Part shown: positions 50,260-58,771 of the stretch, in pieces
Position numbering within the stretch: the stretch's first letter is position 1
Layout of the letters: each line of letters begins with the position of its first letter
Source of the DNA: Mycolicibacterium arenosum
GTDB taxonomy: Bacteria; Actinomycetota; Actinomycetes; Mycobacteriales; Mycobacteriaceae
Assembly (NCBI RefSeq): GCF_024320865.1
Contig: NZ_JANDBD010000012.1
Span: 1-64,000, forward strand
Direction of reading: 5' to 3'
DNA: 64,000 bases
The notes under the pieces: generated by a model
Told to the model about the DNA's origin: nothing
Database searches by the model: none
What the model saw: only the letters and a program-made list of their open reading frames with translations
Translations under genes and position numbers: made by a program

Positions 50260-51677
50260 CACTTGCCGTCCACATCCAGCAGCGACCACTGGGGGCCGTC
50301 CGCGGTATCGGTGACCTCGATGCCCGCGGCCTTCAGCCGGTCGCGGATCTCGTCGGCCTGCGCCCAGTTCTTCTGCTCACGCGCGTCGGCGCGCTGCACC
50401 AGCGCCCACTGCACCAGCTCGTCGACCGCGGCGAGCGCGGCGGTCGTCTCGTCCCGCGACTCCCACCGCTCGTCGAGCGGATCGCAGCCCAGAATGCCCA
50501 TCATCGACCGGATCGCCTGCGCCTGCGCCATCGCGGCCGCGTGGTCGCCCGCGTCGAGCGCACGGTTGCCCTCGGCTCGCGCGGCGTGCACCTCGGCAAG
50601 GGCCATCGGCACCGCCAGGTCGTCGTCGAGCGCCGCGCCGAACTTCTCGGTCCACGTGCCGGGCACCACCACGCCGACGCGGCTGCGGACGCGATGGAGG
50701 AAGTCCTCGATGCCGGTGTACGCCTTGGCCGCGTCCTGTAGCGCGTTCTCGGAGAACTCGAGCATGGACCGGTAGTGCGCGCTGCCCAGGTAGTAGCGCA
50801 GCTCGGCGGCCCGAACCCGTTGCAGCACAGCCGGAATCGCCAGCACGTTACCCAGGGACTTGCTCATCTTCTCGCCGCCCATGGTGACCCAGCCGTTGTG
50901 CAGCCAGTACTGGGCGAACCCGTCACCGGCCGCGCAGGCCTGCGCGATCTCGTTCTCGTGGTGCGGGAACACCAGATCCATCCCGCCCGCGTGGATGTCG
51001 AAGGCCGCACCGAGGTAGGCCTCGCACATCGCGACGCACTCGGTGTGCCAGCCCGGTCTGCCGCGGCCCCAGGGGGTCGGCCAGGACGGCTCGCCCGGCT
51101 TGGCGCCCTTCCAGAGCGTGAAATCGCGCTCGTCGCGCTTGCCGGTCGCGACACCCTCACCCTGGTGCACGTCGTCGATGCGATGACCCGACAGCCGCCC
51201 GTACTCGGGGAAGCTCAACACGTTGAAGTAGACGTCGCCGCCGCTGGCGTACGCGTGGCCGGAGTCGATGAGCCGCTCGATGAGCTCGACCATCTGCGTG
51301 ATGTGCCCGGTGGCGCGCGGCTCGGCCGACGGCGGAAGCACGCCGAGAGCGTCGTAGGCGGAGCTGAACGCCCGCTCGAAGGTGGCCGCCCACTCCCACC
51401 ACGGTCTGCCGGCGTCGGCGGCCTTGGTGAGGATCTTGTCGTCGATGTCGGTGACGTTGCGGATGAACGCGACGTCGTACCCCTTGGCGGTCAACCAGCG
51501 GCGCAGCACGTCGAACGCGACGCCGCTGCGGACGTGCCCGATGTGGGGCAGGCCCTGCACGGTGGCGCCACACAGGTAGATGGATACGTGGCCGTCGCGC
51601 AGAGGGGTGAACTCGCGCACGGCACCGGTCATGGTGTCGTGCAATCTGAGGCCATTCAGCTGGCCGCTCTCGGTCAC
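50259..51677 (-). CDS. cysS: Cysteinyl-tRNA synthetase
   Basis: 472 residues from the GTG at 51677. The first zinc ligand Cys36 and the HIGH motif fall in YLCGATVQGLPHIGHVRSG. Further features are GWHTECVAM, DLVFPHHENEIAQA, and the KMSKS loop GGEKMSKSLGN. The C-terminus ends with the standard anticodon-binding helix including REQKNWAQADEIRDRL. It corresponds to Rv3580c (cysS1) and is cotranscribed with rlmB. MshC, the paralogous mycothiol ligase, lacks this C-terminal region. Confidence 0.96.
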   Translation of the reverse strand: MTESGQLNGLRLHDTMTGAVREFTPLRDGHVSIYLCGATVQGLPHIGHVRSGVAFDVLRRWLTAKGYDVAFIRNVTDIDDKILTKAADAGRPWWEWAATFERAFSSAYDALGVLPPSAEPRATGHITQMVELIERLIDSGHAYASGGDVYFNVLSFPEYGRLSGHRIDDVHQGEGVATGKRDERDFTLWKGAKPGEPSWPTPWGRGRPGWHTECVAMCEAYLGAAFDIHAGGMDLVFPHHENEIAQACAAGDGFAQYWLHNGWVTMGGEKMSKSLGNVLAIPAVLQRVRAAELRYYLGSAHYRSMLEFSENALQDAAKAYTGIEDFLHRVRSRVGVVVPGTWTEKFGAALDDDLAVPMALAEVHAARAEGNRALDAGDHAAAMAQAQAIRSMMGILGCDPLDERWESRDETTAALAAVDELVQWALVQRADAREQKNWAQADEIRDRLKAAGIEVTDTADGPQWSLLDVDGK

Positions 51678-51718
51678 GACGGGCCAGCTTACCGGCCTGT
51701 TTCCCGCTTGTTCGACAG

Positions 51719-52195
51719 TCACTCCTCTAGACCGACGACGAGGACCGTCGCCATGGCGGCCAACCCTTCGCCGCGGCCCGTCAGGCCGAGCCCGTCGGTG
51801 GTCGTCGCCGACACCGACACCGGTGCACCGACGAGCTCCGAAAGCACCCGCTGCGCTTCCTCGCGCCGCGGACCCACCTTGGGCCGATTGCCGATCACCT
51901 GAACCGCCGCGTTCCCTACTCGGAACCCGGCCTCGATGACCAGCCCGTGGACGTGCCGCAACATGTCGGCGCCGCTCACTCCGCGCCACTGCGGCTTGTC
52001 GGTGCCGAACACGGAGCCCAGATCACCGAGGCCGGCCGCGCTGAGCAGCGCGTCGCACAGGGCGTGCGCCGCCACGTCACCGTCCGAGTGTCCGGCGCAG
52101 CCATCGGCGTCGTCGAACAGCAGGCACAGCAACCAGCAGGGCCTACCGGCCTCGATGGGATGGACGTCGGTCCCCAGACCGACGCGGGGTGTCAT
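51719..52195 (-). CDS. ispF: 2-C-methyl-D-erythritol 2,4-cyclodiphosphate synthase
   Basis: 158 residues. Zinc ligands are Asp10 and His12 in GTDVHPI and His44 in GHSDGDVAAHALCDALLSA; TATTTDGLGLTGRGEG closes the active site. The length is normal for IspF (the fifth step of the non-mevalonate isoprenoid pathway). In other mycobacteria ispD lies directly upstream, between carD and ispF. Here only 12 bp separate the ispF start from the carD stop, so ispD is missing at this place. Confidence 0.95.
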   Translation of the reverse strand: MTPRVGLGTDVHPIEAGRPCWLLCLLFDDADGCAGHSDGDVAAHALCDALLSAAGLGDLGSVFGTDKPQWRGVSGADMLRHVHGLVIEAGFRVGNAAVQVIGNRPKVGPRREEAQRVLSELVGAPVSVSATTTDGLGLTGRGEGLAAMATVLVVGLEE

Positions 52196-52207
52196 GCGCG
52201 AAACGCG

Positions 52208-52696
52208 TCAGGACGCGGCAGCGAGCGCCTCGTCGAGAATGATCATCGCCTTCTCGTCATCGGTGTTCTCCGCCAACGCGAGCTCACCGACGAGGATCTG
52301 CCGAGCCTTGGCCAGCATGCGCTTCTCGCCCGCGGACAGGCCCCGCTCCTGGTCACGACGCCACAGGTCGCGAACGACCTCGGCGACCTTGTTCACGTCA
52401 CCGGACGCCAGCTTCTCGAGGTTCGCCTTGTAGCGGCGCGACCAGTTCGTCGGCTCCTCGGTGTGCGGGGCGCGCAGCACCTGGAACACCTTGTCGAGAC
52501 CCTCTTGACCGACCACGTCACGAACACCGACGTACTCCGCGTTGTCTGCGGGAACTCGAACGGTGAGATCACCCTGCGCGACCTTCAAGACGAGGTATTC
52601 CCTCTGCTCGCCCTTGATGGTGCGGGTTTCGATCGCCTCGATCAGCGCTGCGCCGTGATGTGGATAGACAACCGTGTCTCCGACCTTGAAAATCAT
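52208..52696 (-). CDS. carD: RNA polymerase-binding transcription factor CarD
   Basis: 162 residues from the ATG at 52696, the same length as M. tuberculosis CarD. The N-terminal RNAP-interaction domain reads FKVGDTVVYPHHGAALIEAIETRTIKGE and the C-terminal DNA-binding domain includes NWSRRYKANLEKLASGD, VVRDLWRRDQERGLSAGEKRML with the conserved Trp of the upstream-fork wedge. CarD stabilises the open complex and is essential in mycobacteria. An AAGGGG site lies 8-13 bases before the ATG. Confidence 0.97.
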   Translation of the reverse strand: MIFKVGDTVVYPHHGAALIEAIETRTIKGEQREYLVLKVAQGDLTVRVPADNAEYVGVRDVVGQEGLDKVFQVLRAPHTEEPTNWSRRYKANLEKLASGDVNKVAEVVRDLWRRDQERGLSAGEKRMLAKARQILVGELALAENTDDEKAMIILDEALAAAS

Positions 52697-53038
52697 CAGT
52701 TTCGAGCCCCTTTCACACCCCAATGTTAGCACGCGACTTGGACACACGTGGAACAACGATGCAGGTCAGGGGCACCATGGGTGAAGGATAGGGGTTGACA
52801 TGGTGACTAATCCGTGCCTGGAGTACGGAAATCCCGAGGCCTCCGGCAACTCCCGTCGACCGCCTCGGGAGGGTCCAGCGAAGGCCCGGCTGGCCACCGT
52901 CAGAACGGGATTCGGCCACGTTGGCGACCTCCGCTACCGCACCCAACCGCTACCTACTACTCTGCATAGTCGAAACCGGGAACGCCTGTTCGCGGTCGCC
53001 CGTGTGTGTCGATTCGGACAGCCGATCAGGAGGCTCCA
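52697..53038. other. Divergent promoter region between carD and lpqE
   Basis: 342 bp with no gene on either strand. On the minus strand TAACAT (52723-52728) is a possible -10 hexamer 26 bp before the carD ATG. On the plus strand TTGACA occurs at 52795-52800, but no good -10 follows at the right spacing. A TCCGGCAACTCCCG-type GC-rich segment covers 52850-52910. I see no repeats or RNA gene. Confidence 0.4.
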
Positions 53039-53629
53039 GTGCACCCCTTCAGAGCACGCACATCGATCGCGTCCGCCGCACTGGCGGGAGGCGCGCTGGC
53101 CGCGGCGCTGACGCTGTCCGGCTGCGGCGCCGGCCAGGTGTCCCAGATGGCCACCCAGGCCGCCGCGGTCAACGGCAGCGCCGCCGACATCGGCGACATC
53201 AACCTGCGGAACGTGCACCTGCGCGCCGTGCAGGAATCCGACTACATCCGGCCGGGCAGTGATGTCGAGCTGTTGTTCGTCGCCGCTAACGGCTCGGACG
53301 CCAACGGCGACCGGCTGGTGTCGATCACATCGGAGGTCGGCACGGTCGCGCTCACCGGCGACACCGAGATCAAGCCGGGCAAGTCGCTGGTGGTCGGCAC
53401 ACCCGACCTTCAGCCCAGCCCGCTCGACGCGACCGCGGGCGACGAGACGGCCGAGGCCAAGGTGACCATCACCGAGGACATCAGCAACGGACTCACCTAC
53501 CCCTTCACCTTCACCTTCGAGAAGGCCGGCGAACAGGTCGTCCAGGTGCCGATCTCCGCGGGCGAATCACCTCGCCGCGAGGCCGAGGGTGCGTCCAGCG
53601 GTGGCGGAGAGCATTCCGGCGGCCACTAG
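53039..53629 (+). CDS. lpqE: Lipoprotein LpqE
   Basis: 196 residues from the GTG at 53039, which has AGGAGGCTCCA upstream. Signal sequence with the lipobox LSGCGAG (Cys near 29), then an Ig-like beta-sandwich: DINLRNVHLRAV, VELLFVAANGSDANGDRLVSITSEVGTVALTGDTEIKPGK and a C-terminal low-complexity EGASSGGGEHSGGH. It matches Rv3584 by sequence and by its position divergent from carD. The conserved His-free core resembles copper chaperone-like folds, but function is unknown. Confidence 0.9.
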   Translation: MHPFRARTSIASAALAGGALAAALTLSGCGAGQVSQMATQAAAVNGSAADIGDINLRNVHLRAVQESDYIRPGSDVELLFVAANGSDANGDRLVSITSEVGTVALTGDTEIKPGKSLVVGTPDLQPSPLDATAGDETAEAKVTITEDISNGLTYPFTFTFEKAGEQVVQVPISAGESPRREAEGASSGGGEHSGGH

Positions 53630-53699
53630 CGCGTCGCAGCGCGCGAGCCTCTCAGCGCGGCTCCGCCGCAGTGTCTGCCGCGGGGGCTAACGTCGGTTC

Positions 53700-55088
53700 G
53701 TGGCTAGAGCAGGCTCGAAAGCGCGTTCGCAGTACCGGTGCTCGGAGTGCCACCACATCGCCGCCAAGTGGGTGGGCCGCTGTCCCGACTGCGGCACCTG
53801 GGGCACGGTCGACGAGGTCGCGTCGGTCAGCGCGCTCGGCGGCACGGCGGGTACCCGAGCCGTGGCGCCGTCGTCGGCCGCGGTTCCGCTCAGCTCCATC
53901 GATCCCGGCAGCACCCGTCACTTCCCCACCGGGATCGAGGAACTCGATCGCGTCCTCGGCGGCGGGGTCGTTCCCGGCTCGGTGACGCTGCTCGCGGGAG
54001 ATCCCGGTGTCGGCAAGTCCACTTTGCTCCTCGAGGTCGCGCACCGCTGGGCCTCCGCGGGCCGCCGCGCGCTGTACCTCTCCGGCGAGGAGTCGGCCGG
54101 CCAGATCCGGCTGCGCGCCGAGCGCACGGGCTGCACCCACGACGAGGTGTTCCTGGCCGCCGAATCCGATCTGTCGACCGCGCTCGGCCACATCGAGGCC
54201 GTCCAGCCGTCGCTCGTCGTCGTCGACTCGGTGCAGACCATGTCCACCACGGAGGTCGACGGCGTCACCGGCGGCGTCACGCAGGTGCGTGCGGTCACGA
54301 CGGCGCTGACCATGGCGGCCAAGACGTCCGGCATCGCGATGCTGCTCGTCGGTCACGTGACGAAGGACGGCGCCATCGCGGGTCCCCGCTCGCTGGAACA
54401 CCTCGTCGACGTGGTGCTGCACTTCGAGGGTGACAGGGCGACGCCGCTGCGCATGGTGCGCGGTGTCAAGAACCGGTTCGGCGCCGCCGACGAGGTGGGC
54501 TGTTTTCAATTGCACGAGAACGGAATAGAGTGCGTCGCCGATCCGTCGGGACTGTTCCGCGACCAGCGCCCGGCACCGGTCGCGGGGACCGCGGTGACGG
54601 TGACACTGGACGGTAAGCGGCCGCTTATCGGCGAGGTGCAGGCCCTGGTGGCCGACTCGTCGGCGGGCATCCCGCGGCGGGCCACCAGTGGCATCGACTC
54701 GTCACGCGCCGCGATGATCCTGGCCGTGCTGGAGAAGCGCGCCGGACTCCCGCTGGGCAAACACGACGTCTACCTGTCCACGGTCGGCGGCATGCGGCTG
54801 TCCGACCCGTCCTCGGACCTCGCTCTCGCCGCCGCCATCGCATCGGGGGCGCTGGACGTGCCCATGCTCCCCGACGCCGTGTTCATCGGCGAGGTGGGCC
54901 TCGCGGGCGATATCCGCCGGGTCACGGGTACCGACCGCAGACTGGCCGAAGCCGCCCGGCTGGGCTTCCGCATAGCAATGGTGCCGCCCGGCGTCACCGG
55001 AGCACCCGCGAGCCTCCGCATCATCGAAATCGCCGATATCGCCCGGTTGTTGCAAGGGGTGAATCGAATCGCTCACAATGGCGGCTGA
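53700..55088 (+). CDS. radA: DNA repair protein RadA
   Basis: 462 residues, GTG start. The N-terminal zinc finger uses Cys14, 17, 28 and 31 (YRCSECHHIAAKWVGRCPDCG). The RecA-like core has the Walker A loop GDPGVGKST at 100-108 and the RadA-specific MVRGVKNRFGAADEVG. The Lon-type C-terminal domain reads KRAGLPLGKHDVYLSTVGGMRLSDPSSDLALAAAIAS. It drives branch migration in recombination. The disA gene follows, separated by 123 bp that is almost wholly tandem repeats. Confidence 0.96.
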   Translation: MARAGSKARSQYRCSECHHIAAKWVGRCPDCGTWGTVDEVASVSALGGTAGTRAVAPSSAAVPLSSIDPGSTRHFPTGIEELDRVLGGGVVPGSVTLLAGDPGVGKSTLLLEVAHRWASAGRRALYLSGEESAGQIRLRAERTGCTHDEVFLAAESDLSTALGHIEAVQPSLVVVDSVQTMSTTEVDGVTGGVTQVRAVTTALTMAAKTSGIAMLLVGHVTKDGAIAGPRSLEHLVDVVLHFEGDRATPLRMVRGVKNRFGAADEVGCFQLHENGIECVADPSGLFRDQRPAPVAGTAVTVTLDGKRPLIGEVQALVADSSAGIPRRATSGIDSSRAAMILAVLEKRAGLPLGKHDVYLSTVGGMRLSDPSSDLALAAAIASGALDVPMLPDAVFIGEVGLAGDIRRVTGTDRRLAEAARLGFRIAMVPPGVTGAPASLRIIEIADIARLLQGVNRIAHNGG

Positions 55089-55091
55089 CAT

Positions 55092-55200
55092 CGGGTTCGG
55101 CGGGCAGGAGCGCAGGGAACCGGGGAATCGGGTTCGGCGGGCAGGAGCGCAGCGACCAGGGAATCGGGTTCGGCGGGCAGGAGCGCAGCGACCAGGGAAT
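55092..55200. repeat. Three tandem copies of a 36-37 bp repeat before disA
   Basis: Units at 55092-55128 (37 bp), 55129-55164 and 55165-55200 (36 bp each). Units 2 and 3 are identical; unit 1 differs by a short run near its end. Core CGGGTTCGGCGGGCAGGAGC. A partial fourth start (CGGGA) leads directly into the disA ribosome-binding site. This is a VNTR/MIRU-like locus within the radA-disA leader. Confidence 0.92.
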
Positions 55201-55211
55201 CGGGAGGGCAC

Positions 55212-56333
55212 ATGGCGGTGAAGTCCGGCGGCAGGGCGAGCCGAGGCACCGTGGTGCAACTGGCGCGCCCGACGCTTCGGGAGACGCTGGGGCGGTTGGC
55301 TCCCGGAACGGCCCTGCGCGACGGCCTCGAGCGCATTCTGCGCGGCCGCACGGGTGCATTGATCGTGCTCGGCTACGACGACAGCGTCGAAGCCATCTGC
55401 GACGGCGGGTTCTCACTCGACGTGCACTACGTGCCCACCCGGCTGCGCGAGCTCTCCAAGATGGACGGCGCCGTGGTCCTGTCGAGCGACGGCACCCGGA
55501 TCCTTCGCGCCAACGTACAGCTGGTGCCGGACCCCTCGATCCCCACCGACGAGTCGGGCACCCGGCACCGATCCGCTGAGCGCACCGCCATCCAGACCGG
55601 GTATCCCGTTGTCTCCGTTAGCCATTCGATGAGTATCGTCACGGTGTACGTGGCGGGCGAACGACACGTCGTGCCCGACTCGGCCGCCATCCTGTCGCGT
55701 GCCAACCAGACCATCGCCACACTCGAGCGCTACAAGGCCCGTCTCGACGAGGTGAACCGGCAGCTGTCCACCGCCGAGATCGAGGACTTCGTGACGCTCC
55801 GCGACGTCATGACCGTGGTCCAGCGGCTCGAGATGGTGCGCCGCATCAGCCTGGAGATCGACGCCGACGTGGTCGAACTCGGCACCGATGGCAGGCAGCT
55901 CAAGCTGCAACTCGAGGAACTCGTCGGCGACAACGACACGGCCCGAGAGCTGATCGTCCGCGACTACCACGCCAACCCCGATCCGCCGACCAACACGCAG
56001 GTGACGTCCACCCTCGAGGAGCTGGACGGGTTGAGCGATAACGAGTTGCTCGACTTCACCACGCTGGCAAGGGTTTTCGGTTACCCCACCACGCTCGAGG
56101 CGCAGGACTCCGCGATGAGCTCGCGCGGCTATCGGGCGATGGCGGGCATCCCGCGGCTGCAGTTCGCCCACGTCGATCTGCTCGTGCACGCGTTCGGATC
56201 CCTGCAGGGCGTGCTGGCGGCCAGCGCCAACGACCTGCAGTCGGTGGACGGCATCGGCTCGATGTGGGCCCGCCACATCCGGGAGGGTCTGTCCCAGCTC
56301 GCCGAGTCGACCATCGCCGACCAGCTCGCCTGA
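55212..56333 (+). CDS. disA: Diadenylate cyclase DisA (c-di-AMP synthase)
   Basis: 373 residues. The DAC domain has LIVLGYDDS, the DGA motif at residues 85-87 (KMDGAVVLS) and RHR at 118-120 (SGTRHRSAER). The long helical spine and the C-terminal helix-hairpin-helix DNA-binding domain (LQSVDGIGSMWARHIREGL) follow. It makes c-di-AMP and scans DNA. The RBS GGGAGGGCAC partly derives from the end of the upstream tandem repeat, so repeat changes may affect its translation. Confidence 0.96.
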   Translation: MAVKSGGRASRGTVVQLARPTLRETLGRLAPGTALRDGLERILRGRTGALIVLGYDDSVEAICDGGFSLDVHYVPTRLRELSKMDGAVVLSSDGTRILRANVQLVPDPSIPTDESGTRHRSAERTAIQTGYPVVSVSHSMSIVTVYVAGERHVVPDSAAILSRANQTIATLERYKARLDEVNRQLSTAEIEDFVTLRDVMTVVQRLEMVRRISLEIDADVVELGTDGRQLKLQLEELVGDNDTARELIVRDYHANPDPPTNTQVTSTLEELDGLSDNELLDFTTLARVFGYPTTLEAQDSAMSSRGYRAMAGIPRLQFAHVDLLVHAFGSLQGVLAASANDLQSVDGIGSMWARHIREGLSQLAESTIADQLA

Positions 56334-56342
56334 TCGCCGAAC

Positions 56343-57146
56343 TCAGCCGGGCGGGGGCGGAACCTCGGCGGGCGGCGGAACGTCGGCGGGCGGGGCGTCC
56401 ACAGGCGGAGGAGCCTCACCCGGAGGCGGCGGCGCGGCGGCCTCGGCCAGGGTGAACGGCACGGTCGCCGAGCGCAGGTTGCCCAACTGGACCAGCAGGT
56501 TGTAGGTGCCGGGCCCGATCGCCTGACGGGGCAGCGGGCAGTTCGGCGCCGAGCCCATCCCCGTCCAGGTGACCTCGGTGGTCACCTGCTCACCGGGGGC
56601 GAACGTCTTCACCAAGGTCTCGTTCGACGGCGCGCAGTCGAGATTCGACCACAGCCGGTTGTTGTCCAGGCCGTAGACGTACGCGGCCAGCACGGCGGCA
56701 CCGACGTCGCGCTTGCAGGCGACGAGGCCGATGTTGGTGACCACCATGGTGAACTTCGGCTGATCACCGACGACGTAGTTCGGCTGACTGGTGATGCCCT
56801 TGACCGCCAGCGTCGAGTCGGGGCAATCGTCCCCCTCCTTGAGAACCGGCGGCGGCGTCACCGCAGCGGTCGGCGTCGGAGTGGCCGCCGGGGCCTCCGG
56901 GGCGGGCGGTACGACCGGTGACTTGATCTCGGGATCCTGGCCCGGCAGCGGAGTCGGCGGCGCCTCGGCGCTCGGCGTGTTCGCAGCCGCCTGCTCGGGA
57001 GCGGAGTCCCCGGTGGCGTTCGACACGACGACGAGCACGATGGTCACGACGATGGCGATGACTACGGCGGCGACCCCGATGGCGAGCATCCGGCGGCGCC
57101 GGTAGATCTCCGGGGGGAGCGGGCCGTTCGGTTCGAGATCCAGCAC
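56343..57146 (-). CDS. Conserved membrane-anchored protein (Rv3587c-like)
   Basis: 267 residues from the GTG at 57146 (LDLEPNGPLPPEIYRRRR); an upstream GTG at 57170 is less likely. One transmembrane helix at about 20-45 (MLAIGVAAVVIAIVVTIVLVVV) anchors an external part. A Pro/Ala/Thr-rich linker comes next, followed by a Cys-containing beta domain (DDCPDSTLAVKG, VACKRDVGAAV, LDCAPSN, PNCPLP) and a Pro-rich C-terminus of repeated PPP/PPA units. It corresponds to Rv3587c; function unknown. The Pro-rich tail may span the cell wall. Confidence 0.85.
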   Translation of the reverse strand: MLDLEPNGPLPPEIYRRRRMLAIGVAAVVIAIVVTIVLVVVSNATGDSAPEQAAANTPSAEAPPTPLPGQDPEIKSPVVPPAPEAPAATPTPTAAVTPPPVLKEGDDCPDSTLAVKGITSQPNYVVGDQPKFTMVVTNIGLVACKRDVGAAVLAAYVYGLDNNRLWSNLDCAPSNETLVKTFAPGEQVTTEVTWTGMGSAPNCPLPRQAIGPGTYNLLVQLGNLRSATVPFTLAEAAAPPPPGEAPPPVDAPPADVPPPAEVPPPPG

Positions 57147-57228
57147 AACATCACGGTAGGGGCAGGTCACCGCTACTCGTTCGACCCGGCCCGGCGTGTC
57201 GCCGCACTTATTCGGGGCCGGTGGGCTA

Positions 57229-57849
57229 TCAGACCTCGCCGATGTCGCCGGCGTGCTCGCGTAACGCGATGCGTCCGTCGGCCAGGTGGTAGGTGACTCC
57301 TGCGATGGCGAGCCTGCCCTCGTCGACCGCCTCCGAGATCGCCGTCGACCGATCGGCGAGCTGGGCGACGGTCTGGTTGACGTGCTTCTCCTCGAACTCG
57401 TCGACGCGACTGAGGCCGTCGCGGCGACCGATCAAGATCGACGGGGTCACCCGTTCGACGACGTCACGCACGTAACCGCCGGGGATCACGCCGTCGTCGA
57501 TGGCCGCCAGCGTCGCCTTGACCGCACCGCAGCTGTCGTGGCCGAGGACGACGATCAACGGCACGGACAGCACGTTGACCGCGTACTCGATGGAACCGAG
57601 CACCGCGGAGTCGATGACGTGACCGGCGGTGCGCACCACGAACATGTCGCCGAGGCCCTGGTCGAAGATGATCTCGGCGGCGACCCGACTGTCGGAGCAG
57701 CCGAACACGACTGCCGTCGGCTTCTGCGCCTCGGCGAGGCTCGCCCGGTGCTCGATGCTCTGGCTGGGGTGCTGGGGCTGACCCGCGACGAATCGCTCGT
57801 TACCCTCTCGGAGTGCTTTCCATGCGGTCACTGGACTCGTGTTGGGCAT
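57229..57849 (-). CDS. canB: Beta-carbonic anhydrase
   Basis: 206 residues from the ATG at 57849. The zinc ligands are Cys51 (FGCSDSRVAAE, with Asp53 and Arg55), His104 and Cys107 (VLGHDSCGAVKA). This is the beta class, and length and motifs match Rv3588c (CanB). It interconverts carbon dioxide and bicarbonate, supplying bicarbonate for carboxylases. It is divergent from mutY with a 37-bp gap. Confidence 0.95.
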   Translation of the reverse strand: MPNTSPVTAWKALREGNERFVAGQPQHPSQSIEHRASLAEAQKPTAVVFGCSDSRVAAEIIFDQGLGDMFVVRTAGHVIDSAVLGSIEYAVNVLSVPLIVVLGHDSCGAVKATLAAIDDGVIPGGYVRDVVERVTPSILIGRRDGLSRVDEFEEKHVNQTVAQLADRSTAISEAVDEGRLAIAGVTYHLADGRIALREHAGDIGEV

Positions 57850-57886
57850 GCGCACATTGTGCCCCGCGTACGCGTCGACGGAAACC

Positions 57887-58762
57887 GTGACGGTGGACAC
57901 CGGGGAACTGCTCGACTGGTACGGCCGCGCTCAGCGCGATCTGCCGTGGCGCCGGCCCGGCGTGACCGCGTGGCAGATCCTGGTCAGCGAGTTCATGCTG
58001 CAGCAGACGCCGGTCGCGCGGGTCGACCCGATCTGGCGGGACTGGATCGCGCGCTGGCCGACTCCGTCGGCGACGGCCGCCGCCAGTGCCGCCGACGTCC
58101 TGCGCGCCTGGGGAAAACTCGGCTATCCGCGCCGCGCCAAACGACTGCACGAGTGCGCCGCCGTCATCGCCGCCGAACACGGCGACGAGGTGCCCGATGA
58201 CGTCGAGACGCTGCTGACGCTGCCGGGCATCGGCGCGTACACGGCTCGGGCGGTGGCGTGCTTCGCCTACCGCAAGCGGGTCCCCGTGGTGGACACCAAC
58301 GTCCGGCGTGTGGTGGCTCGGGTCGTACACGGCAGGGCCGACTCCCCCGCCAGCGTTCGCGACCTTGCCGACGTGGACGCGCTGCTGCCGAATGACGATG
58401 AGGCGCCGACGTTCTCGGTCGCGCTGATGGAACTGGGGGCCACGGTCTGCACGGCACGTTCGCCACGCTGCGGCGTGTGCCCGTTGAGCGCGTGCGCGTG
58501 GCGTGCCGCCGGCTACCCACCCGCCGAGACGCCCGCCCGCCGCCCGCAGCGCTTCGCGGGGACGGATCGCCAGGTGCGCGGCAAGCTCCTGGACGTGTTG
58601 CGCGCCAACGTCGCTCCGGTCGAGAGGGCCGCACTCGACGTGGTGTGGCTGACCGACACGGCGCAGCGCGACCGCGCGCTCGACTCCCTGCTCGTCGACG
58701 GCCTCGTCGAGCAGACCGGGGACGGCCGGTTCGCTCTCGCGGGCGAAGGCGGCGACGGCTAG
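57887..58762 (+). CDS. mutY: A/G-specific adenine glycosylase MutY
   Basis: 291 residues from the GTG at 57887; a longer ATG start at 57848 would overlap canB. The helix-hairpin-helix LLTLPGIGAYTARAVACFAY and the catalytic VVDTNVRRVV (Asp) are present. The Fe-S cluster reads CTARSPRCGVCPLSAC, spacing 6, 2 and 4; E. coli MutY has 5 in the last gap. The C-terminal part is short (about 75 residues after the cluster). It removes A opposite 8-oxoG. Confidence 0.92.
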   Translation: MTVDTGELLDWYGRAQRDLPWRRPGVTAWQILVSEFMLQQTPVARVDPIWRDWIARWPTPSATAAASAADVLRAWGKLGYPRRAKRLHECAAVIAAEHGDEVPDDVETLLTLPGIGAYTARAVACFAYRKRVPVVDTNVRRVVARVVHGRADSPASVRDLADVDALLPNDDEAPTFSVALMELGATVCTARSPRCGVCPLSACAWRAAGYPPAETPARRPQRFAGTDRQVRGKLLDVLRANVAPVERAALDVVWLTDTAQRDRALDSLLVDGLVEQTGDGRFALAGEGGDG

Positions 58763-58771
58763 CCTCGGTAT

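Noticed and set aside
52757..53005. Possible small genes in the carD-lpqE gap
   Set aside because: Short frames have no ribosome-binding site and no recognisable motif.
55081..55200. CRISPR array at the tandem repeats before disA
   Set aside because: Repeats are directly adjacent without unique spacers, and no cas genes are present.
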